36,953 nt of DNA from Glomus cerebriforme. Taxonomy: Eukaryota; Glomeromycota; Glomeromycetes; Glomerales; Glomeraceae. Within the stretch, counting starts at the first letter, position 1, and every line of letters starts with the position of its first letter. The stretch lies in contig QKYT01000497.1 of NCBI GenBank assembly GCA_003550305.1, positions 53,869 to 90,821 of the forward strand, written 5' to 3'. The notes under the pieces are model-generated. The model ran no database searches, was not told where the DNA came from, and saw only the letters and a program-made list of their open reading frames with translations. Positions 12,340 through 23,368 of the stretch are shown one piece after another. A program made the translations under genes and the position numbers.

Positions 12340-14170
12340 TGAAACATTATAATGATAGGCTGCTTCCAGAAGAATTGCAATCATTAGGATACCTGATAGA
12401 AAATGATTTTATTCAATTACAAATATACAAGGAATCTTTAGAAATAATCAACAGATACAGTTCATGCAAAAAATAAAGATCTGTTATATCAGAATTAGCT
12501 CAAAATATCAACAAAATAATCTTGAGCGACAAATCACAAATTTCTGACAGTACTACCCAAAGTACAAAATTATCAGCGACATTAGTTCAAAGCTTAACTG
12601 GAAATACAAAGATTTTGTTGTCCTTTTAGAATGAATACACATAGAAGGAATCAAGGAAGTAGTGGTTATTCAAAAGGGTTTAAGTTTTCTTTTTATTTAC
12701 TTTAATTTTTATTATTTTTATTATTTTACTAACTTTTTATTAGGACTGATTGTATTAATTTGGATCTGAGTTTATGAAGTGAATCTTTGAAAAGAATGGA
12801 ATTCAGCTCATGATACTCAGTACGGATGTTAGTGCCAAAAGTAGTGAAGTAAAAGAACTTACAGAAGACTTGCTCTTAATCATTATAGTATTTATAACAA
12901 GACATAACAGAATGCATTCTACCACCAACCGTAGAAGAAGACAAAAAGCTGCTAAAGTTCAAGAAAAACAAGAGTTCCAAAATCCTAACAGGTAAAACAT
13001 AATATATCTGTCTCTTTTCTACATAAAAAGAGAAATCAATACTCAGACAGTGGATGGGAACAGCGTAATGGACTTACAATCGGTGTCTTATTGCAGTAGA
13101 AAAAAAAGGCATCGTGCAAATAAAAAAAGCTTTGCGAGCAAAATGTCTCAATATCACAAATTTCAATAATACTGAACTTAAATGGATCCTTAAAACTCCA
13201 TATGACATTCGTGATGAAGTAATGAATAACAAATTTTGCTGCAAATTGGACAAAATTTAAGATAAAATTTTGCTCTAAAAAAGATTAATAACAATCTATC
13301 ACAATTTTATCAAAACATTGGGATAAATCTAGAGGAGTTTATATATTTCTTTGTAAGATGAAGTTAGCCAAAAATCTTTCAGTAGAGTTCTATTATGATG
13401 CATGACTTGTGACAAATCGGCTTGGAGAATTTTATCTTTGTATTCTTCAACCACTTGAGATATGGGCTGAAAGCTAAGGTCTTACACAATCAAAGAATGC
13501 AGTGATTGCTCTAAACCCCAGTGTATGTACTGGTTATGATCCAAATGGAATAGCTATTGAATGGGAAAAAAATGATATTAGTAGAATTTATTAACTTTCT
13601 CATATATATGACAAGATTCAAAGCAAACATGACTCTATTTACAGAGAAGTAGCCAAATGAAAATGCTATAAACTTCGCAGGATCATGCTTCATATACATA
13701 AAAAAATCCATTGTCTTATTAATAATTGTCACTACAAACTTGCCAAATGGCTATATCAAAAGTTATTGTATTATTTTGTTACCTGAGTTTAAGACACAGG
13801 GAATGGTTAAATGTGAAAAATGGCAGATTCATTTTAAAACTGCACGGATGATATTAATATGGTCCTATTTCCAATTTCACCAATTTCTTCTATATAGGAT
13901 TCGTGAGTATCTATGATGTCAGGTAATTGTATATACTGAAGAATATACCAGTAAGACATGTGGATACTGTGGTCATATCCATCAAAAATTAGGAGAATCC
14001 AAAGTATTCCATTACCCCAAATGTGCAGCTGAGCTTGATTGGAATATTAATGGTACCTTACTTCACTATCTCATCCTGCTACATTTTATGCTGATGCTGG
14101 GACTTACTCCCTGGGATCTTCATGATCACTTGCAGAACTTGTATATTTCCTTATTGGGCATGATCAGAAA
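12340..14170 (+). pseudogene. Fanzor/TnpB-like RNA-guided nuclease relic
   Basis: Disjoint + strand frames assemble into a TnpB/Fanzor protein. They are an N-terminal stretch (LPEELQSLGYLIENDFIQL at about 12364), a likely intron (about 12679-12744, GTTTAAG...ACTAAC...TTATTAG), a region KRMEFSS, a Pro/Lys-rich linker, then RQWMGTA-WTYNRCLIAVE (about 13044-13095) and TPYDIRDEVMNNK (about 13197). These are followed by a RuvC-I segment ALNPSV...GYDPNGIAIEW (13508 on), RuvC-II LPEFKTQGM (about 13779), a zinc ribbon YTSKTCGYCGHIH...YPKCAAEL (13944-14036) and RuvC-III DWNING. TnpB and Fanzor cut DNA at sites matching a guide RNA. Here the first catalytic Asp is Asn (13514-13516), the third is Asn (14043-14045), the Glu is kept (13785-13787), one zinc Cys is Tyr, and there are many stops and frameshifts. 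It is inactive. No guide RNA or element ends were identified. Confidence 0.8.
12679..12744 (+). other. Probable spliceosomal intron in the Fanzor relic
   Basis: The segment starts GTTTAAG, holds a pyrimidine-rich, coding-free middle and an ACTAAC-type branch site, and ends TTATTAG. The peptide continues on both sides in TnpB-like sequence, though the junction now appears off by one base, in line with decay. Confidence 0.5.
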
Positions 14171-14633
14171 TGTGAAGGTTTGATAAGAAATGTATTGTAG
14201 GCGTCAATGCTTATTATATATATACAAAGCCTTTGTACTACTTTAACAGAATAAAAAAATACAAGTAATGTTATTGATCAGGTAATTACCGTTCAGCCAC
14301 AAAAATGATCATTTGCAGCTTAGTTATATACAACATTAAACTGCATATGATCAATTATTTAAATTTTTAAATTTTCGGCGGGAAGTTATTTCATTTGAAG
14401 ATTGGCGTTAATGACGGTTATCAACGCATGCACGTTTGGTACTCCCTTTCACAAAAATTTTTTGATCATTCTATTTATTGAAATGACAATACAAAGTAAA
14501 AATGTTTTTCTATTGAACCTATTTCTTCTTTCAAATTACAAAATATATAAACTTGTATTATTATTCTTTATATAACAGTGAACTACTTTTTTCTTTTTTT
14601 TTAAAAAAATATATATATATATATATAATTTTA
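14171..14633. promoter_or_regulatory. Upstream region of the channel gene
   Basis: No gene. A less AT-rich patch at about 14375-14450 (GGCGGGAAG, CGTTAATGACGG, ACGCATGCACG) may hold promoter elements. It is followed by AT-rich DNA and a (TA)n run at about 14609-14627 just before the chosen ATG. An open frame extends upstream to 14553, but without an ATG before 14634. Confidence 0.35.
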
Positions 14634-16576
14634 ATGGAAGAATACGAGGATAAGAAGTATTCGTTAATTCAAACAACACCATCACCTAATACAAATTATG
14701 ATGATATGGATATAGATACAACAATAGAAATGATATCTTTAGAATATTCATCATTACCATTTAGACAAGTCATAGATGTAGCAACATTTTCGCCAAATGG
14801 AGAACACATAGCAACTTATGCCGCAAAGGAGGGAAAATTAGTTATATGGAAAATAACAAATAGAGAAGGTATATTATTCGAAGAAGAAGAAACAGTAATA
14901 AGTAGAATTGAACCAATATGGCATTCAAATCAAAATACAACAGATTTGAAACCTCGAGATTATTGGCAACATAGGGAAAGTTTTGCATCATCATTCACAC
15001 AAAAATTAAAAATGACAAATATAGATTTTGCATTGTCAAATGATGGAACGCATGTTGCTCTAAGTTTAATAAAATTGCCACAAGACATTGAGGATCCTAT
15101 ACCCTTCGAAATGGTTCATCCTCCACCAAATAAAGCTACAAAATTTTTTACTTATATCGTGAAAACAACACGGGACAGACCAATATTTCGTAGATATTTA
15201 ATGAAATTAACTGGAACCATTAAATTTACTAAAGATTCTAAATCATTTGTTATATGTAACATTGAACATAATAACTTTATTTCGCCAGCTGATGAAATTA
15301 ATTTTATTTATGTTATTTCAACTGATAACTGGAAAATTCGGCATAAACTTGTGGTTGATAATTTTTCTGATACTCTACAAGTTATACCTCATCCTTGGTC
15401 TCAAATTAATACTGTTAAAAATTCTCTTTTGCCAGGGCATTTTATTTTTGTTGAACAGGTAGGAATCAAAAAAGAAGGGAAGAATTCAATTTTTCACTCA
15501 ATTCGTAATAATTTAATAATTCTAAAAAAAATCTTTTTTTTTTTTACAAATTAAAGTGGGATACAGCATTGTTGTGGTCGTTATCGACAGGACAGTTGGT
15601 TTCACGTTTTAAATGTGTACAAAAAGATTCGTTTCTTGATGCAGATGCCTCACCAACATTATTTGCATTATCACATAATCAGCAAATGTTGGCAACATGG
15701 ACATCAAAAGGAGTTTTAACAATATTTCTTTGCGAAGGAGGGCTTATATTCGCATCATCATTACAAAATAATGGCAAAATAGATGAGTCATTAGCTTATT
15801 TAAACAGATTAGAAATTCTTTGGTTAGAAGATGATGAACATATATTAACAATTAGTTCGAAAGGAACAGATTCAACAGAAAATTGTGTGCAAATATGGGA
15901 TATTTATACCTGTGAACCAGTTAGTAAATTTGATAATATCAAAAGTTCTTGTTTATTCGATCCCAATGGAAAAAATACTTATATTACTTTTAAAGATGAT
16001 TTACCTCAATTACATAAGATACAAACTCCAAAATCTTTTCAAATTCAACATATTATTAGTGGTTTAAAACAACAAATGGTTATTGGTAAACATCATTATT
16101 TGGAATCTGGCTTTAATAGAATTTATCAATATGATAGTAAAAAATTATTATACGATTCTTCTCAAAGTGAATCAATACTTCCTGATGATCATCCTATTGT
16201 AGAATTACGCATTGAACCTTGGCTTATTTATACACCCATTAAATCCGGATTTTGTTTAGATCCTAATATGGAAAGAGTTTTGTTTATTGGTCATTATACT
16301 ATACAGATTTGGATTTTCAAAAATGGTGAAAAACCACGCCTACAATTTATCTGGTGTCGTCCAATGAAGGCAAGTATAATATATTTATATTTATACAAGT
16401 ATATTGAACTTTATCTCAACCACATTGAATATTTATTGATTATTAGAATAAAAAAGGGCTTACTCCAAGGACGGTATACGCCACCATCGAAGATGTCACT
16501 CTTCGAAAAAGTCGTGATGATCGGTACATGTTAGAACTCCGATGTCAGGTTAATGACCGAGATCAAAGAAGAAATT

Positions 16577-16622
<46 letters not shown>

Positions 16623-19012
16623 TTCTCCTAATCTCTCAAATTCAAATATATTATTATTAATTTTTCGATGTTTTTGTTTTCTTTATTGTAGAGTGAATAT
16701 TCATCAACCACCAGAACTTAATAAACCTCCTCCAAGATTAATGACAATTGCCGTAGAATCTGAAAATCTATTCAGATTTGAACTCCTATTGCCGGATGAA
16801 AATGAATGTGGTACTTTTGATATTGTATCTAATTCTGCCAGATCATTGGGATATTTAGCTTATGTTGAAAGGTTGAATTGGATTCAAATTAGTTCTAAAA
16901 GTGTACGTGATCATTTTAGAACATTACTTATGCAATGTCAAACGATAATTTACGATGCAATACACAATCATTCACATGTGTTTAATCATATAGTTGAAGG
17001 TCAATCACCGTTGGAGATATTAATTAAGGTAGATTGTTCATATGCTGATAGAATGATTAAAGAACATTTGAAAACTGATAAGCATATACCAAGGTTTCAT
17101 GATCCTGATAGGACAAAATCAGCATTATCAAGGGCGATTAATCTTGGGAAGACAGAAGTTGTACATTTATTACTAGATTATTACTGTAGAAGATGTGAAG
17201 AAAATCCTATATCATGGACAATAACTGTAGTACCAGCATTTGCATCATTGAGAACAGTTTATCCTGATTTTGCATTAGAATTCACAAGAAGAATTAGTTA
17301 TTTACCTGTTAAGGATGATATTATTAGAACAGATAATGAAGAAAATTATGCTTATGCAAAACTAGAAGAATTAGATCGTGAAGCTGAAGAAAATTTATGG
17401 CAAAGATTTATGACATGGTGGTCAAAAAGTGAAAAGGAATTTGACAGACGTGTAGAAAGTGCAACTGAATTAGTTAGAATCCCACATAAAACACACCCGG
17501 CTAGAGAATGTGTCGTACCTCTTCCAGATTTTACTGTATATAAACCTACACCAAAAAGTATGCAAAAACCTGTTGAAACGAGTAAGTTTCCCCTTATGCG
17601 TAGAATAATGAATTATATAATGTATCGTAAGTATAAATCACCTTTTATTGAAGAAGTATTATCAGGTAGATACGAAATGTTTGGTGAACCTGCTATAGAA
17701 GCCATAATTAACTTTAAGTGGAGAAAATTTGCTAGATTAAGAGCATTTTTGTTATTATCTACCTATATATTATATGCAGTCGCATTTTTGATCGGAGTAT
17801 CAACTAAAGAGGATTCTATAATAAGAAAAGTTTCTATGATAATTGTATTGTTTATTGGATCGGTTTATTTTGGAATGGAATTAATGCAAATGATGGGTCA
17901 ATTAGGAAATTATTTGTTGAGTCCTTATAATTTGTTAGATTTGGCTCGTAGTGTATTCCCTATGGTTGTTGCTGAACAATATATAAGGGGACAAGAACCT
18001 TCTGAAGGATTACGTGGTACTGCCATGATGTTCGTTTACGTAAACTTTGTAAGTGGATAGTGTACTTTTTTTTTAGATTTTTTTTAAGCCATTTAATTTG
18101 TTTACATATTCTTTATAATATTTTAGATATTGCAATTGAGAATATTTAGAAATATTGGAGTACCAATTTTCATAATATTTCAAATATTTAGAAAAGTTTG
18201 GTGGGTAATCGTAATTTTATTTGGAATGGTAGTCGCTTTTTCACATATATTACACATTTTATTAAGAAATGAAACAGGATCTGATTTTAATACATTTAGT
18301 ACTTCTCTAATATCTGTTTATCTCTTTTTGGTGAGTAACCTTTTTTTTTACTATTTTTAATTTTAATTTAATTTATTAAAAATTATCTTTTATCAATTAG
18401 GTTGGGGAATATGGGCCGGTTGACAATTTAAAAGAGAGAGTTACTATAATTTCAATGATAGTAGTGTTTATTTTTGTTAGTACTATAGTATTATTGAATG
18501 TATTAATTGCTCTTATGTCTGATGTGGTAACCGAGACAAAACTTAGTGGTAAACAAGCATGGCTTAAACAAAAAGCTGAGGTACCTTAAATTATTATTAC
18601 ATTATAAATATGAGATTAAATGAAATATTGATTAAAATTTTCATTTACAAATCAATAGATTATCGCCGAAATTGAAATGTATACATTTACACCAGGACAA
18701 AGAAAAAGGAAAGATTATTTTCCTTCATTAATTTATTATTTTGCGAATCCCGATAGTATTAAAAAATATGAGAAAATAGATAAAGAAGATGCTTGGAAAA
18801 GTGAAGAAGAAAAAGATGAAGAAGAAGAACAATTAGAAAAGGTAAGTTAACATTTACTTAACATCATGATATATATATATAATCAAATCTTATAATCTAC
18901 TTTTTAGGTAACCCATCCTTTACAAAAACCCGAAGGACTGGATGATGTACCTGAAGTAAAAAGAGCATCTACTCAAAAACTTAAAAGAGGTGGTACACTT
19001 AAATTAATCTAA
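14634..19012 (+). CDS. WD40-like propeller fused to TRP-like cation channel
   Basis: Exons by frame continuity: 14634-15458, 15557-16369, 16447-16523, 16692-18048, 18127-18330, 18401-18580, 18659-18841, 18908-19012; 1247 aa. Residues about 45-550 hold WD40-like blades (FSPNGEHIATYAAKEGKLVIW, FALSHNQQMLATW, IWDIYTCEPVSKF, GHYTIQIWIF). Residues about 715-740 look ankyrin-like (ALSRAINLGKTEVVHLLLDY). Six hydrophobic segments follow at about 921, 951, 985, 1012, 1049 and 1106, with a pore-like loop (STSLISVYLFLVGEYGP, about 1083-1099) before the last. That helix ends LLNVLIALMSDV, the typical TRP-family exit of S6. A Glu/Lys-rich cytoplasmic tail ends the protein. It is probably a cation channel in a cell membrane with a cytosolic sensor or scaffold domain; ligand and ion are unknown. 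Intron 2 (16370-16446) uses a GC donor (AAG|GCAAGT). Intron 3 contains a 41-A run, so an apparent poly-Lys reading through it is not real. Confidence 0.8.
16578..16618 (+). repeat. 41-nt poly(A) run inside an intron
   Basis: An uninterrupted run of A lies within intron 3 of the channel gene (16524-16691). The donor CG|GTACAT at 16523/16524 and acceptor TTGTAG at 16691 restore the frame across it. The run length may vary or be misassembled. Confidence 0.9.
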
Positions 19013-19512
19013 TTTATTTGATTTATTATGATATACTGTATTTTTGTATATAGATAAATAATTGATGTTTAGTTTTAATTGAAACTTGTATTTATTTCAC
19101 TTTTACTAAAAAAATATTAATAAAATAACAATCTTCATATGTATTACCAAAGTAGAATCTGCCGAAACAAATTATATTATGTTCTATTTTTTTTTTTTTT
19201 TTTTTAATAGGAAATCCGAATAAAACTTTATACAAATTCTCAATAAAATTTTACAATTCGAAATAAAACTAATTTACAAAAAAATATTCCCTCCTACATA
19301 CTTCTACCTTTATTTAATAAAGTTAGAAATGATGTTAAAACTAAATAAAATTGTTCATCTCTATTTTTACATTAATAAATGTTTTTAAATTCTTAATTCA
19401 TCCAGTAAGTTTGATTTTTTTTTTCACATTATTCCCATTACAATGAAGGTGGGATTATGTGATTAAATTTGGAATAATAAATTTCTTGAATTCTATAAAT
19501 TGTATAACACCA
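19013..19512. other. Convergent intergenic region
   Basis: The channel gene ends at 19012 and the SLP1-like gene ends at 19513 on the other strand, so this 500-bp AT-rich spacer holds both 3' ends and probably both polyadenylation signals. It contains T-rich runs (about 19188-19206) and no coding sequence. Confidence 0.5.
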
Positions 19513-21962
19513 TCATTCACTATAAATATCGTTAACATCATCATCGAAAACTAATGAAAAAAAAAGTGAAATAAATAAATAATGAACAAATTGTTTAATA
19601 TAAATTGAAAAAGTTTAAGAAACTTACAATCATCTGCATTTTTTTGATTCTTATTAATTGAAATTGATTTAAATTTTAGCCCCAACGCTCGCGCGTTCAT
19701 TGCGGCATGAAAGTCCTGTAAAGATATTCGCACTTTTACCCAATCATGAGTTACACCTATAAAAATCACAAATGAAAGAAAAACAAATAATAGAAGTCTC
19801 TTCAAGAAGACAACCTATTTCGAAAAATAAATTAATTATTCCATTTAACAAAGTTATAAAAATTATTAAAAATGTAAATATATATATAAAAAAAATAAAA
19901 ATACCTCTGCGGCTAATAAATGAACATTTGAAGTAACATTTTTTAAATCTTCCTCTAGTTTGCTTTGATTAGTATGAAATTCAGAAAAGGTGGCTTGAAT
20001 CAATTGTTCGTACTGTTTTTTCTATAAAAAAAAAAAAAAAAAAAAAAAATATTAAACAATTTGTTAACGTTTTGTGTTATTGAGGTCCAAAAATAATCTT
20101 CCGATCATACACACCAAATTCCCCACTGTATTAGTGAAATGATCCATAATTGAATCCATTTTCTTTGAATGAGAGTCAACCTTCCCAAAAATCTCTTTTA
20201 ATAATTTGCTTTGTTCTTCAACGTATCGCTTAGTGTTCGATTCAAGCGAAAGAATGCCTTTATATAAAAACATAAATGTACTTTGATTTGGTTCACCAAT
20301 TGGTAAATTAATTTTACCATTGTAATCATTTTTATTTGGTTTGTAACGAACTGGTAAAGTTTTTTCCTTTACTTCTCTTTTTCGCTTATCATATGAAACA
20401 TTGAATTCTTTATAATTATCAGTCAAGAGATCAGATTCTGTGACAATAATAGGACATTGATCAATACGACATATTCCAGGATTTATTAGAAGAGAATTAT
20501 CCTGAAATATCGTAACATTTAAAAGATCATTTTTAGGGCAAACTTCATATTCAAAAATTTTCTTAGCCTTGACTAGATAAGCTCTAACACCTATGTTTGG
20601 ATCATTTAACTTTGTAATTCCATTGTTTTGATACAGATGATCTGATTTCAGTTCATCTTCCAAATTTCCAAGATATTCCGGATTTTTTCGAACTTCATTT
20701 GATAAATTGTTTAAATCTTCATCATTTGATTCAGTATAAGACGTTAAGTGTTGCATTATATCATCATTAGGTTCATCGTTTATTTGATTTTTTACTTGTG
20801 ATGTCGATGAAGCTTGTTCTTGTTCTTTATTCCACATATCTGTCTCACTATTTCCATGTACACGAAGTAAACTTACTGGACAATAATGATGACGACCATA
20901 ATGTGTTTGAAAATCAATACGAATATATTTTGCAAACATTATAGGAGCTTTTGCATTAAAAATCTACACACACACACGCACGCACAAAAAAAAAAAAAAA
21001 AAAAGATCATGATTAATAAATTATATTCAAAAGATTAAAAAATTGAGATCAAAATTATAACTGACCTGTAATTCTCGAGAGTTCTTTGCACGATATTCAC
21101 CAATAATTTTCCAATCTTCTTTTGGTGGATACCATTTACTTATAGATACTCGAATGTTTTTGAAAGTGGAAGAAAAAAATTCGAAATTTGCTAATACAAT
21201 AGTATCTACAAGAATTGGATAACATAATTCTACAATAATATAATTTTCTACAGAACAATCATTAAGTACATAAGAGTCTTTGCTTTCAGATAAAACAGAA
21301 GAGGTACCCTTCGCTTCTTTATTTGCTTTTAATACATTAGCACCACAATCAATTGAAGCATAATTAAAACGTTCTTTTAATTTTGATAAATCCGAAGTAT
21401 CATATTCCGAAATTAAACCATGAGAAGAATCAGTATTTTCAAATACAGCACCAATATCACCCTCTTCATCCAAAGATTCTATAGTTTGTGAATCTTTTGG
21501 AGTATTAGATTTTACTCGTTTTTTCTTTGATCTTTTTTTTTGATCAGAAGGTTCACGATTCTCATTATTGTTCTTATTTTCAGAATTAAACTTTTCATTA
21601 CTAATTGAAGTGGGAACTAAATTTTTCGTTGTACGTGATGGATTTTGATTATTTTTTTTTAATCTATTTTTATTATTTAAATTTTGTTGTCTCTTGTTAT
21701 GGTTATGTATTCTTCGATCATTTACAACAGCAGTATTTACGGCTGAAGATATTGTTGGTTCGTTAAAACTTTTAAATTCACCAACCAGGAAATCTTGACA
21801 ATGTGAACTTGTCCAAATTAATTTGTTTAAAGAAGGTACAGCTGGTGATTCACCAATATGATTGACTATCGATATTGGTTCCAATGTATGAGTAGGAGCA
21901 AAGAATGGACCAAATGACACGACTATAAAATTTAAAGTCGATAAGAATCCATTCCAATACAT
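19513..21962 (-). CDS. SLP1: SLP1/SUCO-type SUN-domain ER membrane protein
   Basis: Exons on the minus strand: 21962-21066, 20963-20115, 20021-19905, 19814-19628, 19550-19513; 695 aa. Residues 1-26 form a signal peptide (MYWNGFLSTLNFIVVSFGPF). A basic, Asn/Lys-rich region follows (about 85-155). The SUN-like domain spans exons 1-2 from about residue 203: NYASIDCGANVLKANKEA, then NYIIVELCYPILVDTIVLAN, FFSSTFKNIRVS, and after the intron MFAKYIRIDFQTHYG and YCPVSLLRVHG, the hallmark of the Slp1/SUCO (Opt) branch. Later come a long charged linker, a helical region before and in exon 3, and one hydrophobic helix in exon 4 (LLLFVFLSFVIFIGV), then an acidic tail (DDDVNDIYSE). In yeast, Slp1 works with Emp65 in the ER to protect folding membrane proteins; that role is transferred by family only. 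Intron 1 carries a (CA)n/CG-rich tract and poly(A). Confidence 0.85.
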
Positions 21963-22661
21963 TATTAACTTTTCCTTTGGTTGTCTCTTTAAGTTTCTTT
22001 TTTTTTTTTATGGAAAAAATGAGAGAAAATATATATAAAAAAAAAAAAAAACCGAACTAACTTAATTAAGTAAATATAATTATGGTTTTTTTATTGAAAA
22101 AATTAAATATAGATAAATTTTTTTTTTAAAAAAAAATAATATATATATATCGCGGACTTAAAATTATGTAATAAAATTTCCCACACTTTTAATGCAAAAA
22201 GATAACTTTAAAAATGAATAAAGGAAATAGAAATAGAAACTGTGTGATATTCGATTTTGAGTTGTATTTATAATTTGGTGAAAAATTTATGCAATAAGTA
22301 ACTGGGGACTGGGGTACGCATGTTTTAAATATGTTAACGTTTTTGACACGTAAAATCATAAAAGATCGACATAAATAAATAATAACAACAGATAAACGTT
22401 ATTCGGCTGAAAAAAAAAATCCGAATATCTCCGGAACTTTTATATTCAGTAACTTATACATTGATTAGGTAGGTCTTTTTAGATTATTCGTATTTATTAT
22501 CACGTGTTTCTGTGTTGTCTCCTCACATGGTAAACATGGTAAATTGGTATTAATAATCTGCAATTAAATTAATTGAACCATATATGCAATAGATCGACGA
22601 TTGAACTAATATATAATTTTTTTTTTTCGATGAATAAANAATAAAAAAAAAAAAAAGAATC
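21963..22661. promoter_or_regulatory. Divergent promoter region between SLP1 and MZM1
   Basis: The two genes point away from each other with 699 bp between start codons, so both promoters lie here. A CACGTG E-box at 22501-22506 lies 156 bp before the MZM1 ATG, next to a repeated CATGGTAAA (about 22526 and 22535). AT-rich runs flank both starts, and one ambiguous base is at 22639. No coding sequence. Confidence 0.55.
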
Positions 22662-23368
22662 ATGATAACAACAACTAATACTCGATACACTGTGTTTCGT
22701 GCTTATAAACAATTACTGAGAGTTCAAAAAGAAACATTTAAAGGTATGATAAAAAAGGTTTCTTGAAGAGTCAAAAAAAAATATATATATTAGTTATAAA
22801 GTTTTAATAAACAAAAAAAAAAAAAAATTATTAAAAAAAAAGGGGATACATTTGCAATAAAAGGTATTTATAATTTTTAAGTCATATTCTTTAATAAAAT
22901 ATGAAAAATAAATAATGATTTATTTCTATTTAGAGGCAAAACGTAAAACACATGAAGAATTTCTGAAAAACAAAGATGAAATAGATTCAAATAAAATTCA
23001 AGAGGTTTTAGATACAATAAAAAAAAAAAGTTTTTTTTTTTTTTGATTTTGGATTTACAATTTAATTTATATTTAATATTAATAATTGGTTTGTTTAGTA
23101 TATAAATCAAGCAAATGAAATAGTATCAATTTTACAAAAGAATATTGTTCAAGCTAAAATAGAAACAGCACCTTCGGAATATAGATTCAGTAAGTCATTG
23201 AACACTTTCTCACTTTTTTTTAATATTTTAATTGATTATTAATTAATAATAATGATTTATATAGAATTACAATTACATGAGAAACATGAATTGGGAGATA
23301 ATGAATCAATAAAAAAACCACAATCAATTAAAACTTTAAAAAGACAAATGATTGGAAAATGTAATTAA
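22662..23368 (+). CDS. MZM1: Mitochondrial zinc maintenance protein 1 (LYR motif, complex III assembly)
   Basis: Exons 22662-22743, 22934-23004, 23099-23189, 23265-23368 give 115 aa, the usual size for the family. The start of the protein (YTVFRAYKQLLRVQKETFKG) matches the N-terminal LYR-family helix. The middle helix (YINQANEIVSILQKNIVQAK) and the C-terminal signature LQLHEKHELGDNESI are those of Mzm1/LYRM7. The protein is a matrix chaperone that binds and stabilises the Rieske iron-sulfur protein before its insertion into respiratory complex III. Intron 1 is long for this locus (190 nt) and rich in A/T runs. It is divergent from SLP1. The end of exon 2 (CAAGAG|GTTTTA) was chosen because it keeps the frame. 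Confidence 0.85.

Noticed and set aside
13511..13732. 73-codon minus-strand frame opposite the RuvC region
   Set aside because: Shadow of the Fanzor/TnpB relic read on the + strand.
16528..18060. Single open frame with a poly-lysine stretch starting at an internal ATG
   Set aside because: The stretch is intronic (16524-16691). The true exon starts at 16692 and the frame joins upstream exons.
19757..19814. Possible extra intron in SLP1 exon 4 starting at GTGTAA
   Set aside because: Reading through stays in frame and reaches a GTAAGT donor at 19627 that joins in frame to the final acidic exon.
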